Notes: generated by a model from the sequence alone, not told the origin. Shown: positions 1 to 7,885, counted from the first letter of the stretch. The stretch is 9,872 nucleotides of DNA from Acidiferrobacterales bacterium (GCA_919902095.1 CAKKQL010000054.1:1-9872); one strand, 5' to 3'. Numbers and translations are program-made.

Positions 1-727
1 GCCACGTCAGCGCCTGATCCACCTGAGGGTATTGCCGGCGCACCGCCGGCTCGAGATCGTTGCGCGTCCGCCCCGCGCGAAAGTCGCGTATTGTGATGGC
101 GGGGCTATAACGTGTCAATTGGCGCTCCCGTACATCCCCGTGCTCATCGCTGCACTCGGACATCCTGTCCATCGCAGCCCCGAACTGCGCGAAAACCGCG
201 GCCGTAGACACCGAAACCGGCGGCGACAGCACCACATACCACGGCTGCGCCAGTTCGATGGGGGTCAGCACCTCGCCCACGCCCTCGGCCCAGGCGGCCT
301 GGCCCATGACGAATACCGGCACGTCGGCGCCGAGTTCCAGTCCCAGCGCGGCCAGCCGCGACCGCTCCCAGTGAAGCCCCCAGATCTCGTTCAGGGCGAG
401 CAACGTGGTGGCGGCGTCGGAACTGCCGCCGCCCAGCCCCCCGCCCGCCGGAATGCGCTTGCGCAGATGGATTTCGACGCCGCGCGCCGTATTCGTACGT
501 GCCTGCAGCAACCGCGCCGCGCGCAGCGTAAGGTCGGCCGCCGCCGGCACGCCAGGAATGTCGGCCGCGCGCGCGATGTTCCCGTCGTCGGAGACGCGGA
601 ATTCGAGTTCGTCGCCGTGGTCGAGAAACTGGAATACCGTCTGCAGCAGGTGGTAGCCGTCGGCGCGCCGGCCGACGACATGCAGGAACAGATTGAGCTT
701 GGCCGGCGCCGGCCAGATTCTTGTCAT
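1..727 (-). CDS. ispE: 4-diphosphocytidyl-2-C-methyl-D-erythritol kinase (partial, C-terminus missing)
   Basis: IspE phosphorylates the 2-hydroxyl of CDP-methylerythritol with ATP, a cytosolic step of the MEP route to isoprenoids. The minus-strand frame is open for 242 codons from the ATG at 727 to the window edge. The family is usually about 280-290 residues, so roughly the last 40 are missing. Visible GHMP-kinase marks are the N-terminal PAPAKLNLFL with Lys10, the DGYH segment just after it, the glycine-rich ATP loop PAGGGLGGGSSDAA at residues 93-106, and GADVPVF with Asp135, the likely partner of Lys10 in catalysis. The start lies only 7 bases past the lolB stop, and a GGGAGGG stretch inside the lolB end can serve as its ribosome binding site, so lolB and ispE are probably cotranscribed. 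The lolB-ispE pairing is the usual gammaproteobacterial arrangement. Confidence 0.96.
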   Translation of the reverse strand, partial: MTRIWPAPAKLNLFLHVVGRRADGYHLLQTVFQFLDHGDELEFRVSDDGNIARAADIPGVPAAADLTLRAARLLQARTNTARGVEIHLRKRIPAGGGLGGGSSDAATTLLALNEIWGLHWERSRLAALGLELGADVPVFVMGQAAWAEGVGEVLTPIELAQPWYVVLSPPVSVSTAAVFAQFGAAMDRMSECSDEHGDVRERQLTRYSPAITIRDFRAGRTRNDLEPAVRRQYPQVDQALTW

Positions 728-734
728 GCGACGG

Positions 735-1382
735 CTACCCTCCCGGCAACGTCCAGCGCTCGATGGCGACGCGCACTTCGACGGTCACGTGGTTGAGCCC
801 CTGGCCGGCGACATTGTTCTCGCGCCGGCGCAGGAAAAGCGTGCTTGGAAGTTCGTGGGCGCCATAGCGGCGGTACTCGATAAACTCAATCTCCCAGCCG
901 AGCTGGGTCAGCGACGCCAGCCGTCCGGCAGCGTCCAGCTCGCGCTCGGAAACGACCTCGGGGACCGGCAGCCCCAAGACCCACCAGTTCATGTTTTCGA
1001 GCGGCACGTCCCAGCCGGTGGTGCGCGCCAGCAGCTCGCGCGCCGTGCGCCCGTGATAGCGCTTCTGCTCCGCGTCGCGCAGCTCGGCACCGGTGCCATC
1101 CTGCGTCAGGCGTACCTGGCCGCTTCCGAGCGGCCCGACCAGACTGATGCGGTGGCGCTCGCCGTCGCGCGCCCAGTGGAGCGTGGCCTGCACGCCCTCG
1201 TCGTGGCTGCGCAGGGCGATGCGTCCGCGAATGTCCCAAGCCACCAGCGCCGCGAGCGCCTGCTGGCGCGCGGCCCAGGCGCGCGCGGCGTCCTCCGGCG
1301 TGCGTGCGGGCAGCCCCGCGCAGCCACTCAACAGGAGCAAAGGGCAAAGAAAAAAGAGAGCAGGAAAGCCGGCGGGTTTCAT
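735..1382 (-). CDS. lolB: Outer-membrane lipoprotein LolB
   Basis: LolB is the outer-membrane-anchored receptor that takes lipoproteins from the periplasmic carrier LolA and inserts them into the outer membrane. From the ATG at 1382 the product is 215 residues, close to the family's usual 200 or so. It opens with a short lipoprotein signal peptide and an LSGC lipobox, with Cys21 as the predicted lipidation site. Further on, NMNWWVLGLPVP matches the conserved LolB stretch ending in W-x-x-G-x-P, and WDIRGRIAL matches the first beta strand. The frame is open further upstream to 1586, but that extension would overlap the TPR gene and bury the signal peptide, so 1382 is preferred. No good Shine-Dalgarno precedes it. 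It lies 46 bases after the TPR gene and 7 bases before ispE, so the three are probably one transcript. Confidence 0.93.
   Translation of the reverse strand: MKPAGFPALFFLCPLLLLSGCAGLPARTPEDAARAWAARQQALAALVAWDIRGRIALRSHDEGVQATLHWARDGERHRISLVGPLGSGQVRLTQDGTGAELRDAEQKRYHGRTARELLARTTGWDVPLENMNWWVLGLPVPEVVSERELDAAGRLASLTQLGWEIEFIEYRRYGAHELPSTLFLRRRENNVAGQGLNHVTVEVRVAIERWTLPGG
738..744 (-). promoter_or_regulatory. Ribosome binding site of ispE
   Basis: On the minus strand GGGAGGG lies 10 bases before the ispE ATG and overlaps the last codons of lolB. It is one of the few clear Shine-Dalgarno sequences in the window. It supports the ATG at 727 and translational linkage to lolB. Confidence 0.6.
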
Positions 1383-1404
1383 CGGTGGATAAACGAGCGG
1401 GAAT

Positions 1405-1427
1405 GAGAAAAGCCCGGCACTTTTCTC
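1405..1427 (-). other. Small inverted repeat after the TPR gene
   Basis: GAGAAAAG at 1405-1412 is exactly complementary to CTTTTCTC at 1420-1427, with a 7-base GC-rich loop. It sits between the TPR stop and the lolB start. The 8-bp stem is mostly A-T and no run of T follows on the minus strand, so a strong terminator is unlikely. It could be a weak attenuator or processing site, or simply a by-product of the neighbouring tandem repeat. Confidence 0.35.
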
Positions 1428-1448
1428 TTTACTCTTTTCTCTTTTCTC
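1421..1448 (-). repeat. Four tandem copies of a 7-bp unit over the TPR-gene stop codon
   Basis: Read on the minus strand, this is GAGAAAA, GAGAAAA, GAGTAAA, GAGAAAA without gaps. The first three units encode the end of the TPR lipoprotein. The single A-to-T change in the third unit makes the TAA stop (1429-1431). The fourth unit lies past the stop. Seven is not a multiple of three, so a change in copy number would shift the reading frame of the protein tail. Confidence 0.85.
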
Positions 1449-3153
1449 TGAACTTGTTAATGACACCAATGAGCGCTTCGTTGTCGGGCGTGTCCTTGAG
1501 CGCGCGGTCCCACACCGACTCGGCCTCGCGGCGGTCGCCCGCAACCCACAGCACCTCACCGAGGTGCGCCGAGATTTCGGCATCACTGCGCAACTCGAGC
1601 GCGCGCCGCAGAAACTTGATGGCCTCGGCGCTGTTGCCGAGGCGGTACTGCAACCAGCCGTAGCTGTCGAGAATGAAGGCGTCGTCGGGCTTGAGCGTCA
1701 TCGCCTCGCGCAGCAGCGACTGCGCCTCGTCGAGGCGCTGGCCGCGGTCCGCCAGCATGTAGCCGAGGGCGTTCAGGGCATTGGCGTTCTTCGCATCCTG
1801 CTTCAGGATCGCGCGCAGGTCGCGCTCGGCGATCTCGATGAGGTTGAGCTTTTCGGCGATCAGCGAACGGGCGTACAGCAGGTCCTTGTTCTCCGGCAGC
1901 GCCGTCAGCGCGCGGCCCAGCATGTCGAGCGCCTCGCGGTACTGCCGGGCCTCGCGCAGGACTTGCTCCTCGGCGAGCACGAGTTGCACGCGCTGAGTGT
2001 CGTTCTCGGCCGCGATCCCCTGCAGGTGCTGGCGCGCCGCGGCCAGATCGCCTTGGCGCGCCAGCACGATCCCGAGGCGCGCCTGGGCCTCGAAGTAATT
2101 CTCGCCCGGGCCGATGCCGCGGTACCAGGCAATCGCCTCGGCGTGGCGCTTGCCCTGTTCGGCAACCTCGCCGAGATAGAAGCGCGCCTGGTCGTTCGCG
2201 GGACGCAGCTTGAGCGCGAGCTTCAGGTATTTCTCCGCCTCGGCCAGGCGGTTGGTCTGCAGCGACAACAGGCCCACGGCGTAGATGACGTCGGCGTCCT
2301 CGGGGCTGCTCGCGACGATCTGCCGGAACTGCTCGAGCGCCTGCTCCCACAGTTTCTGGTCGATGAGAAAGCGCGCATAGCTCAGGCGCGTGGCGGTGGC
2401 GCCGGCGTTATCGCGCAGAAACGATTCGTAGAACGCCAGTGCGCGCGCCGTGTCCTTTTGCGAGACCAGAATACGCGCGCGGAATTGCGCCGCCTCTTCC
2501 CATCCGGGCCTGAGCGCGAGCGCGCGTTCGGCGGCGGCGCCGGCGCGCGCGAGATCGCCGGCGCGCACCGCGAGGTGCGCGAGCGCAAAATGCGCCGTGG
2601 CGTTGCGCGGCTGCCGGGCAACCAGTGCCTGCATCAGCTCGAGCGTGCCGGGCTTGTTCGCCTGGCGGCTCAGCGCGGCGGCGATGCGCGGATAAGCCTG
2701 CTCCAGGTTGCGGCGCCCGGTCTCGATCGCCAACATCGTTTCAAAGTGCGTGCGCGCCTCCGCCGGACGATCGAGCTCGAGCAGTACCGTCGCGAGCGCC
2801 TCACGCGCCTCCACGTCCTCCGGACGCAGCTCGACCCAGAGTTGGGCGGATTTCTGCGCCTCGCCGTATTGCCTGGCATAGAGCGCCGCGAGCGTGGCGC
2901 GCTCGGCCAGCCGCGGATCGCGCGTTTTCTGCGCCACGCGCCCGAGCGTGAGCGCGGTGACGCCAATCTGTCCGCGCTGGCTCGCGATCTCGCCCAGCAG
3001 GACGTCATACAGGATGTCGTCGCTGAGCGTCACCTCGGGCAACGCCTCGGCGGCGGCCGGCCGTGGCGGCGCCACCGGCGCGAGGCCGGCGCAGGCCGCG
3101 AGCAGCGGCAGCAGCGTGACGGCGGCGAGGACGCGAAGGCTGGGGAGATGCAT
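1429..3153 (-). CDS. TPR-repeat lipoprotein next to lolB
   Basis: The 574-residue protein has a signal peptide ending in LLAAC (lipidation at Cys21), a Pro/Ala-rich linker to about residue 40, then about a dozen degenerate tetratricopeptide repeats filling the rest. The final repeats are best conserved: NALNALGYMLADRG, then LDSYGWLQYRLGN, then HLGEVLWVAGD. This ending is typical of the TPR lipoprotein found beside lolB and hemA in Pseudomonas and relatives. TPR arrays bind other proteins, so a periplasmic or outer-membrane scaffold is likely; no enzyme domain is seen and the exact role is unknown. The frame extends upstream to 3234, but only the ATG at 3153 puts the signal peptide at the N-terminus. 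A GGAG lies 10 bases before it. The last codons (FREKRKE) and the stop fall in a 7-bp tandem repeat, described separately. Divergent from hemA and probably first gene of a TPR-lolB-ispE operon. Confidence 0.88.
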   Translation of the reverse strand: MHLPSLRVLAAVTLLPLLAACAGLAPVAPPRPAAAEALPEVTLSDDILYDVLLGEIASQRGQIGVTALTLGRVAQKTRDPRLAERATLAALYARQYGEAQKSAQLWVELRPEDVEAREALATVLLELDRPAEARTHFETMLAIETGRRNLEQAYPRIAAALSRQANKPGTLELMQALVARQPRNATAHFALAHLAVRAGDLARAGAAAERALALRPGWEEAAQFRARILVSQKDTARALAFYESFLRDNAGATATRLSYARFLIDQKLWEQALEQFRQIVASSPEDADVIYAVGLLSLQTNRLAEAEKYLKLALKLRPANDQARFYLGEVAEQGKRHAEAIAWYRGIGPGENYFEAQARLGIVLARQGDLAAARQHLQGIAAENDTQRVQLVLAEEQVLREARQYREALDMLGRALTALPENKDLLYARSLIAEKLNLIEIAERDLRAILKQDAKNANALNALGYMLADRGQRLDEAQSLLREAMTLKPDDAFILDSYGWLQYRLGNSAEAIKFLRRALELRSDAEISAHLGEVLWVAGDRREAESVWDRALKDTPDNEALIGVINKFREKRKE

Positions 3154-3177
3154 GCTTTCGATGCTCCGGACAGTGAT

Positions 3178-3192
3178 ACCGGCGCCGGCACG
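3178..3192 (+). repeat. Third copy of the GC-rich repeat, near the TPR-gene start
   Basis: ACCGGCGCCGGCACG occurs here and again, exactly inverted, at 3395-3409, giving a 15-bp pair about 200 bases apart. This copy lies in the presumed leader of the TPR gene, 24 bases upstream of its ATG. The core CCGGCGCCGG also occurs in the ispE start, so part of the match may reflect base composition. Confidence 0.5.
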
Positions 3193-3354
3193 GCGCGGTG
3201 CTGGTAAGACATTAACGCGGCGCGGAAATTCCAATCGGCCGAAAAGGAGTTATCCGCGCCAGTCTGATATATCCCGCCGGGGCAAGCAAGCCGACCTGCC
3301 GCTGTGTCGCCGGGCGCTCGTTCCCACCCGGTTCGCGCTGCTGTGCCTGCTGAA

Positions 3355-3360
3355 ATTATA
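3355..3360 (-). promoter_or_regulatory. Candidate -10 box for the TPR-lolB-ispE operon
   Basis: The minus strand reads TATAAT exactly in an otherwise GC-rich stretch. No recognisable -35 hexamer lies 16-18 bases upstream, where the inverted repeat sits instead. Position and direction suit the TPR gene. This is a suggestion from a single box only. Confidence 0.3.
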
Positions 3361-3376
3361 GTACAACGCCCGCGGC

Positions 3377-3410
3377 CACCGGCGCCGGCCTCCACGTGCC
3401 GGCGCCGGTG
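3377..3410. repeat. Perfect 13-bp inverted repeat upstream of hemA
   Basis: CACCGGCGCCGGC at 3377-3389 and its exact reverse complement at 3398-3410 are separated by the 8-base loop CTCCACGT. Each arm is itself nearly palindromic (CCGGCGCCGG). No T-run follows on either strand, so it does not look like a classic terminator. It may be an operator, an attenuator hairpin in the hemA leader, or a REP-like element. Confidence 0.7.
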
Positions 3411-3459
3411 ACATACCATGTTATTATGACGATGCGTGCGAACCTGACCGCCGCCCAAC

Positions 3460-3488
3460 TTGACTCTGCGCCGCGATGACCCGATATC
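3460..3488 (+). promoter_or_regulatory. Candidate hemA promoter
   Basis: TTGACT (3460-3465) matches the sigma-70 -35 consensus at five of six positions. A poor -10 (GATATC, 3483-3488) follows after 17 bases. Transcription would start near 3495, between the two possible hemA start codons, which would exclude the upstream ATG at 3476. The weak -10 keeps confidence low. Confidence 0.25.
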
Positions 3489-3520
3489 CCGGCCCGAACG
3501 CCGTATCCTGGCCGCCTTCC

Positions 3521-4771
3521 ATGCACCTGCTCGCCCTTGGCGTCAATCACCATACCGCCCCGGTGGACATCCGCGGCAAGGTCGCATTCGCGCCGGAGAA
3601 ACTCGCCGACGCCCTGGCGGCGGTCACGACCCAAGGCGCGGCGCACGAGGCCGCGATTCTCTCGACGTGCAACCGCACCGAGCTTTACTGCAATCTCGAA
3701 CCGGCGAACAACGCGCGCCTCATCGAGTGGTTCTGCGACTACCACCGCATCGACCACGAGGCCCTGCATCCCTTCCTCTACCAGTATCCGGACCAGGCCG
3801 CGGTCCGGCACGCCTTCCGCGTGGCCGCCGGCCTCGACTCGATGATCCTCGGCGAGCCGCAGATTCTGGGACAGATGAAGGATGCCTTCGCCCAGGCGCA
3901 CAAGACCGGCGCCACCGGCAAGATTCTCAACCGCCTGTTCCAGCAAACCTTCACGGTCGCCAAGCAGGTGCGCACCGACACCGCCATCGGCGCCAGCGCC
4001 GTGTCGGTGGCCTCGGCCGCGGTGGCGCTCGCGCGCCAGATTTTCGACGACCTCACGAACCAGACGGTGCTGCTCATCGGCGCCGGCGACATGATCGAGC
4101 TGTGCGCGCGCCACCTCAAGGAGCAAGGCGTGCGACACATGATCGTCGCCAACCGCACGCTTGAGCGCGCCCAGCGCGTCGCCGAACCCCATGGCGCCGA
4201 GGCGATCTCGCTCGCCGAGATGCCGGCGCGCCTGGCCGATGCCGACATTGTTATCTCCTCCACCGCCTCGCAATTACCCATTCTCGGCAAGGGCGCGGTC
4301 GAGCGCGCGCTCAAGGCGCGCAAGCACCGGCCGATGTTCATGGTGGACATCGCCGTGCCGCGCGACATCGAAGCCGAGGTCGCCGAGCTGAACGACGTCT
4401 ATCTGTACACCGTCGACGACCTCCAGGGCGTGGTGCAGGAAAATCGCCAGTCGCGCGCGGCGGCGGCGCATGAGGCCGAGAAGATCATCGACGTGCAGGT
4501 GCTGAACTTCATGCACTGGATCCACGGGCTCGACGCCGTGCCGACCATTCGCGCGCTGCGCGAGCAGGCCGACAGCCTGCGCGAGCGCGAGCTCAAGCAC
4601 GCGCGCCAGAAGCTCGCGCGCGGCGAAGACCCGGCCAAGGTGCTGGAGCAACTGGCGCGTACGTTGACCAACAAATTCACGCACGCCCCCACCGACGCCT
4701 TGCGCCACGCCGATCTCGACGGCGAGCTGCTCGAAGCCGCGCGGCGGTTGTTCAACCTTAACGAAAACTAA
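3521..4771 (+). CDS. hemA: Glutamyl-tRNA reductase
   Basis: HemA reduces glutamyl-tRNA(Glu) with NADPH to glutamate-1-semialdehyde, the first committed step of tetrapyrrole (heme) synthesis by the C5 pathway. The 416-residue product is close to E. coli HemA. It starts [25 protein letters not shown] follows with the catalytic thioester cysteine at Cys50, the same position as in E. coli. His97 corresponds to the conserved active-site histidine, and [14 protein letters not shown] follows at about 105-118. A Rossmann NADPH loop GAGDMIE is at 187-193, and a helical C-terminal dimerisation domain ends the protein. An in-frame ATG at 3476 would add 15 residues. I chose 3521 because it gives family N-terminus numbering; neither start has a Shine-Dalgarno. 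prfA begins 2 bases past the stop, so the two are surely cotranscribed. In other bacteria HemA is controlled by heme-dependent proteolysis; nothing here shows or excludes that. Confidence 0.97.
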   Translation: MHLLALGVNHHTAPVDIRGKVAFAPEKLADALAAVTTQGAAHEAAILSTCNRTELYCNLEPANNARLIEWFCDYHRIDHEALHPFLYQYPDQAAVRHAFRVAAGLDSMILGEPQILGQMKDAFAQAHKTGATGKILNRLFQQTFTVAKQVRTDTAIGASAVSVASAAVALARQIFDDLTNQTVLLIGAGDMIELCARHLKEQGVRHMIVANRTLERAQRVAEPHGAEAISLAEMPARLADADIVISSTASQLPILGKGAVERALKARKHRPMFMVDIAVPRDIEAEVAELNDVYLYTVDDLQGVVQENRQSRAAAAHEAEKIIDVQVLNFMHWIHGLDAVPTIRALREQADSLRERELKHARQKLARGEDPAKVLEQLARTLTNKFTHAPTDALRHADLDGELLEAARRLFNLNEN

Positions 4772-4773
4772 AG

Positions 4774-5856
<1,083 letters not shown>

Positions 5857-5900
5857 GTCTGCCCGCCATGCCACTAATCCTGGGCGACGACTCCATGGAT

Positions 5901-5909
5901 GGAGGAGGT
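5901..5909 (+). promoter_or_regulatory. Strong Shine-Dalgarno-like sequence upstream of prmC
   Basis: GGAGGAGGT is a near-perfect anti-16S match, but it ends 18 bases before the preferred prmC ATG (5928) and lies after the alternative ATGs at 5868 and 5895. No in-frame GTG or TTG lies in between. CTCC at 5891-5894 could pair with GGAG at 5901-5904 and mask it. Confidence 0.35.
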
Positions 5910-5927
5910 AGGGCTCAGTCGGGAACG

Positions 5928-6797
5928 ATGGCCGACGCGTTGCGAACCGCGGTCGCCATGCTGACGCCATCCAGTCGAACCGCGCGCCTCGATGCCGAAG
6001 TCCTGCTGATGCATGTCACCGGCCTCGCGCGCGTCGAATTTGTCACGCACGCCGGCCAATCCCTGACCGCAACCCAGGCGCAGCAATTACGCGGGCTCCT
6101 GGGGCGCCGCTTGGCGGGCGAACCCATCGCTTACCTCACCGGCGAGCGCGAGTTCTGGTCACTCGGACTCAAGGTCACGCCGGCGACACTCATCCCGCGC
6201 CCGGAAACCGAGCTGCTGGTGGAGCAGGCGCTGGCGCGGATTCCGCCGGATGCGCGCTGGCACATCGCTGACCTCGGCACCGGCAGTGGCGCCATTGCGC
6301 TCGCGCTCGCGCACGAGCGCCCGGGTTGCCGGGTCCATGCCTGCGACAGCGCGACGCAGGCGCTGGACGTGGCGCGCGCGAATGCCGCGCGACTGGGCAT
6401 TGCCAATATCGAATTTTTCCATGGCGACTGGCTCGCGCCGCTGGCGCACCGCGCGCTTGAAATGATCGTCAGCAATCCGCCGTATGTGCGTGCCGACGAC
6501 CAACATCTCAATGAGGGCGATGTACGCTTCGAGCCACGCACCGCACTCATTGGCGGACCGGACGGGCTGGATGCCATCCGCATCATTGCCCTACAGGCGT
6601 TCGCCCAGTTGATGCCCGGCGGTGGCGCCCGATTCCCGAGGGCTGGCGGCTACTTGCTGCTGGAACACGGGCCCGATCAGGCCACGGCCGTGGCGGACAT
6701 CCTGACCGTGGCGGGTTTTTGCGAGATTCTCTGCCACCGCGATCTCGCCGGACGCGACCGCGTCACCGAGTGTCGCGCGGCACCGACCGGCTGCTGA
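5928..6797 (+). CDS. prmC: Release factor glutamine methyltransferase (HemK/PrmC)
   Basis: PrmC uses S-adenosylmethionine to N5-methylate the GGQ glutamine of RF1 and RF2, which raises termination efficiency. With the ATG at 5928 the product is 289 residues, slightly longer than the E. coli enzyme. The N-terminal helical domain contains RLDAEVLL, then GEPIAYLTGEREFW, then TLIPRPETELLV. The SAM-binding loop DLGTGSG is at 115-121. The catalytic NPPY is at 183-186, the same numbering as E. coli, which supports this start. In-frame ATGs at 5868 and 5895 would add 20 or 11 residues that do not resemble the family. Near the C-terminus, eight or nine extra residues (GARFPRAGG) interrupt the usual PGG-[YW]-LLLEHG; the frame stays open around them. 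It lies 71 bases after prfA, its substrate's gene, and probably shares the hemA-prfA transcript. Confidence 0.95.
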   Translation: MADALRTAVAMLTPSSRTARLDAEVLLMHVTGLARVEFVTHAGQSLTATQAQQLRGLLGRRLAGEPIAYLTGEREFWSLGLKVTPATLIPRPETELLVEQALARIPPDARWHIADLGTGSGAIALALAHERPGCRVHACDSATQALDVARANAARLGIANIEFFHGDWLAPLAHRALEMIVSNPPYVRADDQHLNEGDVRFEPRTALIGGPDGLDAIRIIALQAFAQLMPGGGARFPRAGGYLLLEHGPDQATAVADILTVAGFCEILCHRDLAGRDRVTECRAAPTGC

Positions 6798-6806
6798 CGG
6801 CCACGA

Positions 6807-6835
6807 TTCCAACTGTCACGAAAGCCCGGTATAAA
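6807..6835 (+). promoter_or_regulatory. Candidate promoter of the Cache-like gene
   Basis: TATAAA (6830-6835) is a good -10 box with TTCCAA (6807-6812, three of six matches to consensus) 17 bases upstream. It would start transcription near 6842, giving the Cache-like gene a leader of about 43 bases and its own promoter apart from hemA-prfA-prmC. Confidence 0.35.
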
Positions 6836-6884
6836 CTGGCTTCCGGACATTGAAATCGAAGTCTGTCAGCCGCATCCAGCACCC

Positions 6885-7838
6885 ATGAACGACACCGCCT
6901 CGGTCCCGCAGCTCATCCTGGCCAAGAAGGCCGCCCTCGCCGAAGCCATCGAGAAGCCGCTCGGTGAACTCGCCGCGCGCGTGGCCGGCGTGTGGCCAGG
7001 CGCCGATGCGCTTGATGCGTTGCTCGCCGAATCGATCGGCGCCATTCCGCACTGTCACTTGCTCTACTGCTGGGACGTGAACGGCATCGAGGTGTCGTCC
7101 ATGGTGCAGCCGGACAAGGTGGACCCGTCGTGGCGCGGGCGCGATCTGTCGCAGCGGCCGTACCTCAAAAACCACCTGCCGTTCAAGGGCGTGATGCTCT
7201 CGTCGGTGTACCTGAGCCAGTACGTGCCACGTCACTGCGTCACGGCACTGCAAGCCGTAAGCAGCGATAACCAGTTGCTCGGCTTCATCGCCGCCGATTT
7301 CGCGGTCGACGACCTGCCGGCGGAGGCAACGCCCGCGGCGCCGCCGACGCGCTGGCAGCAGTTCCGCGGCGACCCGGCGGTGCGCGGTCAACTGTTTCAG
7401 CAGACGCGCACCACCAGCCTGCTCGACAAGCATATCGACGCGGTCAATGACCTCATGCTCCGGCTGATGCACCTGCATGGCGTGTTCCACATCAAGATTC
7501 ACTACTCCAGCGGCCGCTGCTCGCTGTGGCTGCTGGACGATCCCTACAATTATCGCCTGCACAGCGTGGATGAGATCATCGACCCGGATATCTGCCTGGC
7601 CTATGCCCTGCGCCCCTATCCGGACGACGCCAAGGTCTCGCCGGCAGAAATCCGCAAGACGCTGGAAGAGTTCAAGGAGCTGCGGTTCGCCGACGAGACT
7701 ATTTATCTGCGTTCCGGCTCGCTCAATGTCATGAACGGGATGGTGGGGCTGACCTTCTCCTGCGACGGTTCGCACTACATGTCGGTGCAGGAGTTCCTCG
7801 AAAAAGACCTGTCGTTCTGGCTCGGCACCCGGACGTAA
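6885..7838 (+). CDS. Cytoplasmic Cache/PDC-sensor-like protein of unknown function
   Basis: The 317-residue product has no signal peptide, transmembrane helix or output domain. Residues about 45-145 read like a PDC/Cache ligand-sensing fold: VNGIEVSS, then RGRDLSQRPYLKN at 85-96, LPFKGVMLSSVYLSQ at 98-112, CVTALQAV at 118-125, and the closing strand LLGFIAADFAVDDLP. The [G/R]-x-DLSxRPY, VYLS and ADF signatures are typical of Cache domains in chemoreceptors and histidine kinases, which are usually extracytoplasmic. A short Pro/Ala linker (146-156) leads to a C-terminal half with SLWLLDDPYNYRLHSVDEI and an acidic/hydrophobic end, which I cannot assign. The domain call rests on motif resemblance. 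The gene sits between prmC and moeB, 87 bases after the former and 47 before the latter, possibly with its own promoter. A diffusible sensor acting through a partner protein is a guess. Confidence 0.7.
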   Translation: MNDTASVPQLILAKKAALAEAIEKPLGELAARVAGVWPGADALDALLAESIGAIPHCHLLYCWDVNGIEVSSMVQPDKVDPSWRGRDLSQRPYLKNHLPFKGVMLSSVYLSQYVPRHCVTALQAVSSDNQLLGFIAADFAVDDLPAEATPAAPPTRWQQFRGDPAVRGQLFQQTRTTSLLDKHIDAVNDLMLRLMHLHGVFHIKIHYSSGRCSLWLLDDPYNYRLHSVDEIIDPDICLAYALRPYPDDAKVSPAEIRKTLEEFKELRFADETIYLRSGSLNVMNGMVGLTFSCDGSHYMSVQEFLEKDLSFWLGTRT

Positions 7839-7873
7839 CGTCGTCGCGCCGTGCAAGCCGCGCGCACGCCCTA

Positions 7874-7879
7874 TAGAAT
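7874..7879 (+). promoter_or_regulatory. Candidate -10 box at the moeB start
   Basis: TAGAAT (part of CTATAGAATC) matches the -10 consensus at five of six positions. Seven bases past it is the moeB ATG. With no Shine-Dalgarno present, the message could be leaderless or nearly so. The -35 region (GTGCAA, 7851-7856) is poor. Confidence 0.3.
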
Positions 7880-7885
7880 CGGCGC

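Larger units (their letters stand above)
3154..3520. other. Divergent intergenic region between the TPR gene and hemA
   Basis: About 367 bases hold no convincing gene. The region must carry promoters for both directions. On the minus strand a perfect TATAAT lies at 3355-3360 without a good -35 box; if used, the TPR transcript would have a leader of about 200 bases. Toward hemA, a TTGACT lies at 3460-3465. GC-rich inverted repeats sharing ACCGGCGCCGGC occur at 3178-3192, 3377-3389 and 3398-3410. Confidence 0.6.

Noticed and set aside
32..796. 254-codon plus-strand frame opposite ispE
   Set aside because: The minus strand encodes an unmistakable IspE; the plus frame has low-complexity Arg/Pro/Gln content.
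2500..2620. Dense GCGCG repeats inside the TPR gene as a possible repeat element
   Set aside because: They follow the codons of Ala/Arg-rich TPR helices in a GC-rich genome; no exact unit or array spacing is seen.
1564..3207. Very long open frame (547 codons) on the plus strand opposite the TPR gene
   Set aside because: It mirrors the TPR gene almost end to end. High GC coding DNA commonly leaves an opposite frame open. Its Arg/Leu/Ala-rich translation has no recognisable domain.
3154..3234. N-terminal extension of the TPR gene to an ATG at 3234
   Set aside because: It would add 27 residues in front of a lipoprotein signal peptide that should be at the terminus.
3377..3410. Rho-independent terminator
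   Set aside because: The inverted repeat is strong, but neither strand has a following T-run and it lies between divergent gene starts, not gene ends.
3476..3520. Upstream in-frame ATG for hemA
   Set aside because: It adds 15 residues not found in the family. The start at 3521 places the catalytic cysteine at position 50 as in E. coli. Not fully excluded, because neither start has a Shine-Dalgarno.
3356..4273. 305-codon minus-strand frame opposite hemA
   Set aside because: It lies over well-conserved HemA sequence, and its translation is typical of an antisense shadow.
6816..7856. 346-codon open frame on the minus strand opposite the Cache-like gene
   Set aside because: It is His/Arg/Val-rich with no recognisable motifs, while the plus strand has Cache-type signatures and normal protein composition.
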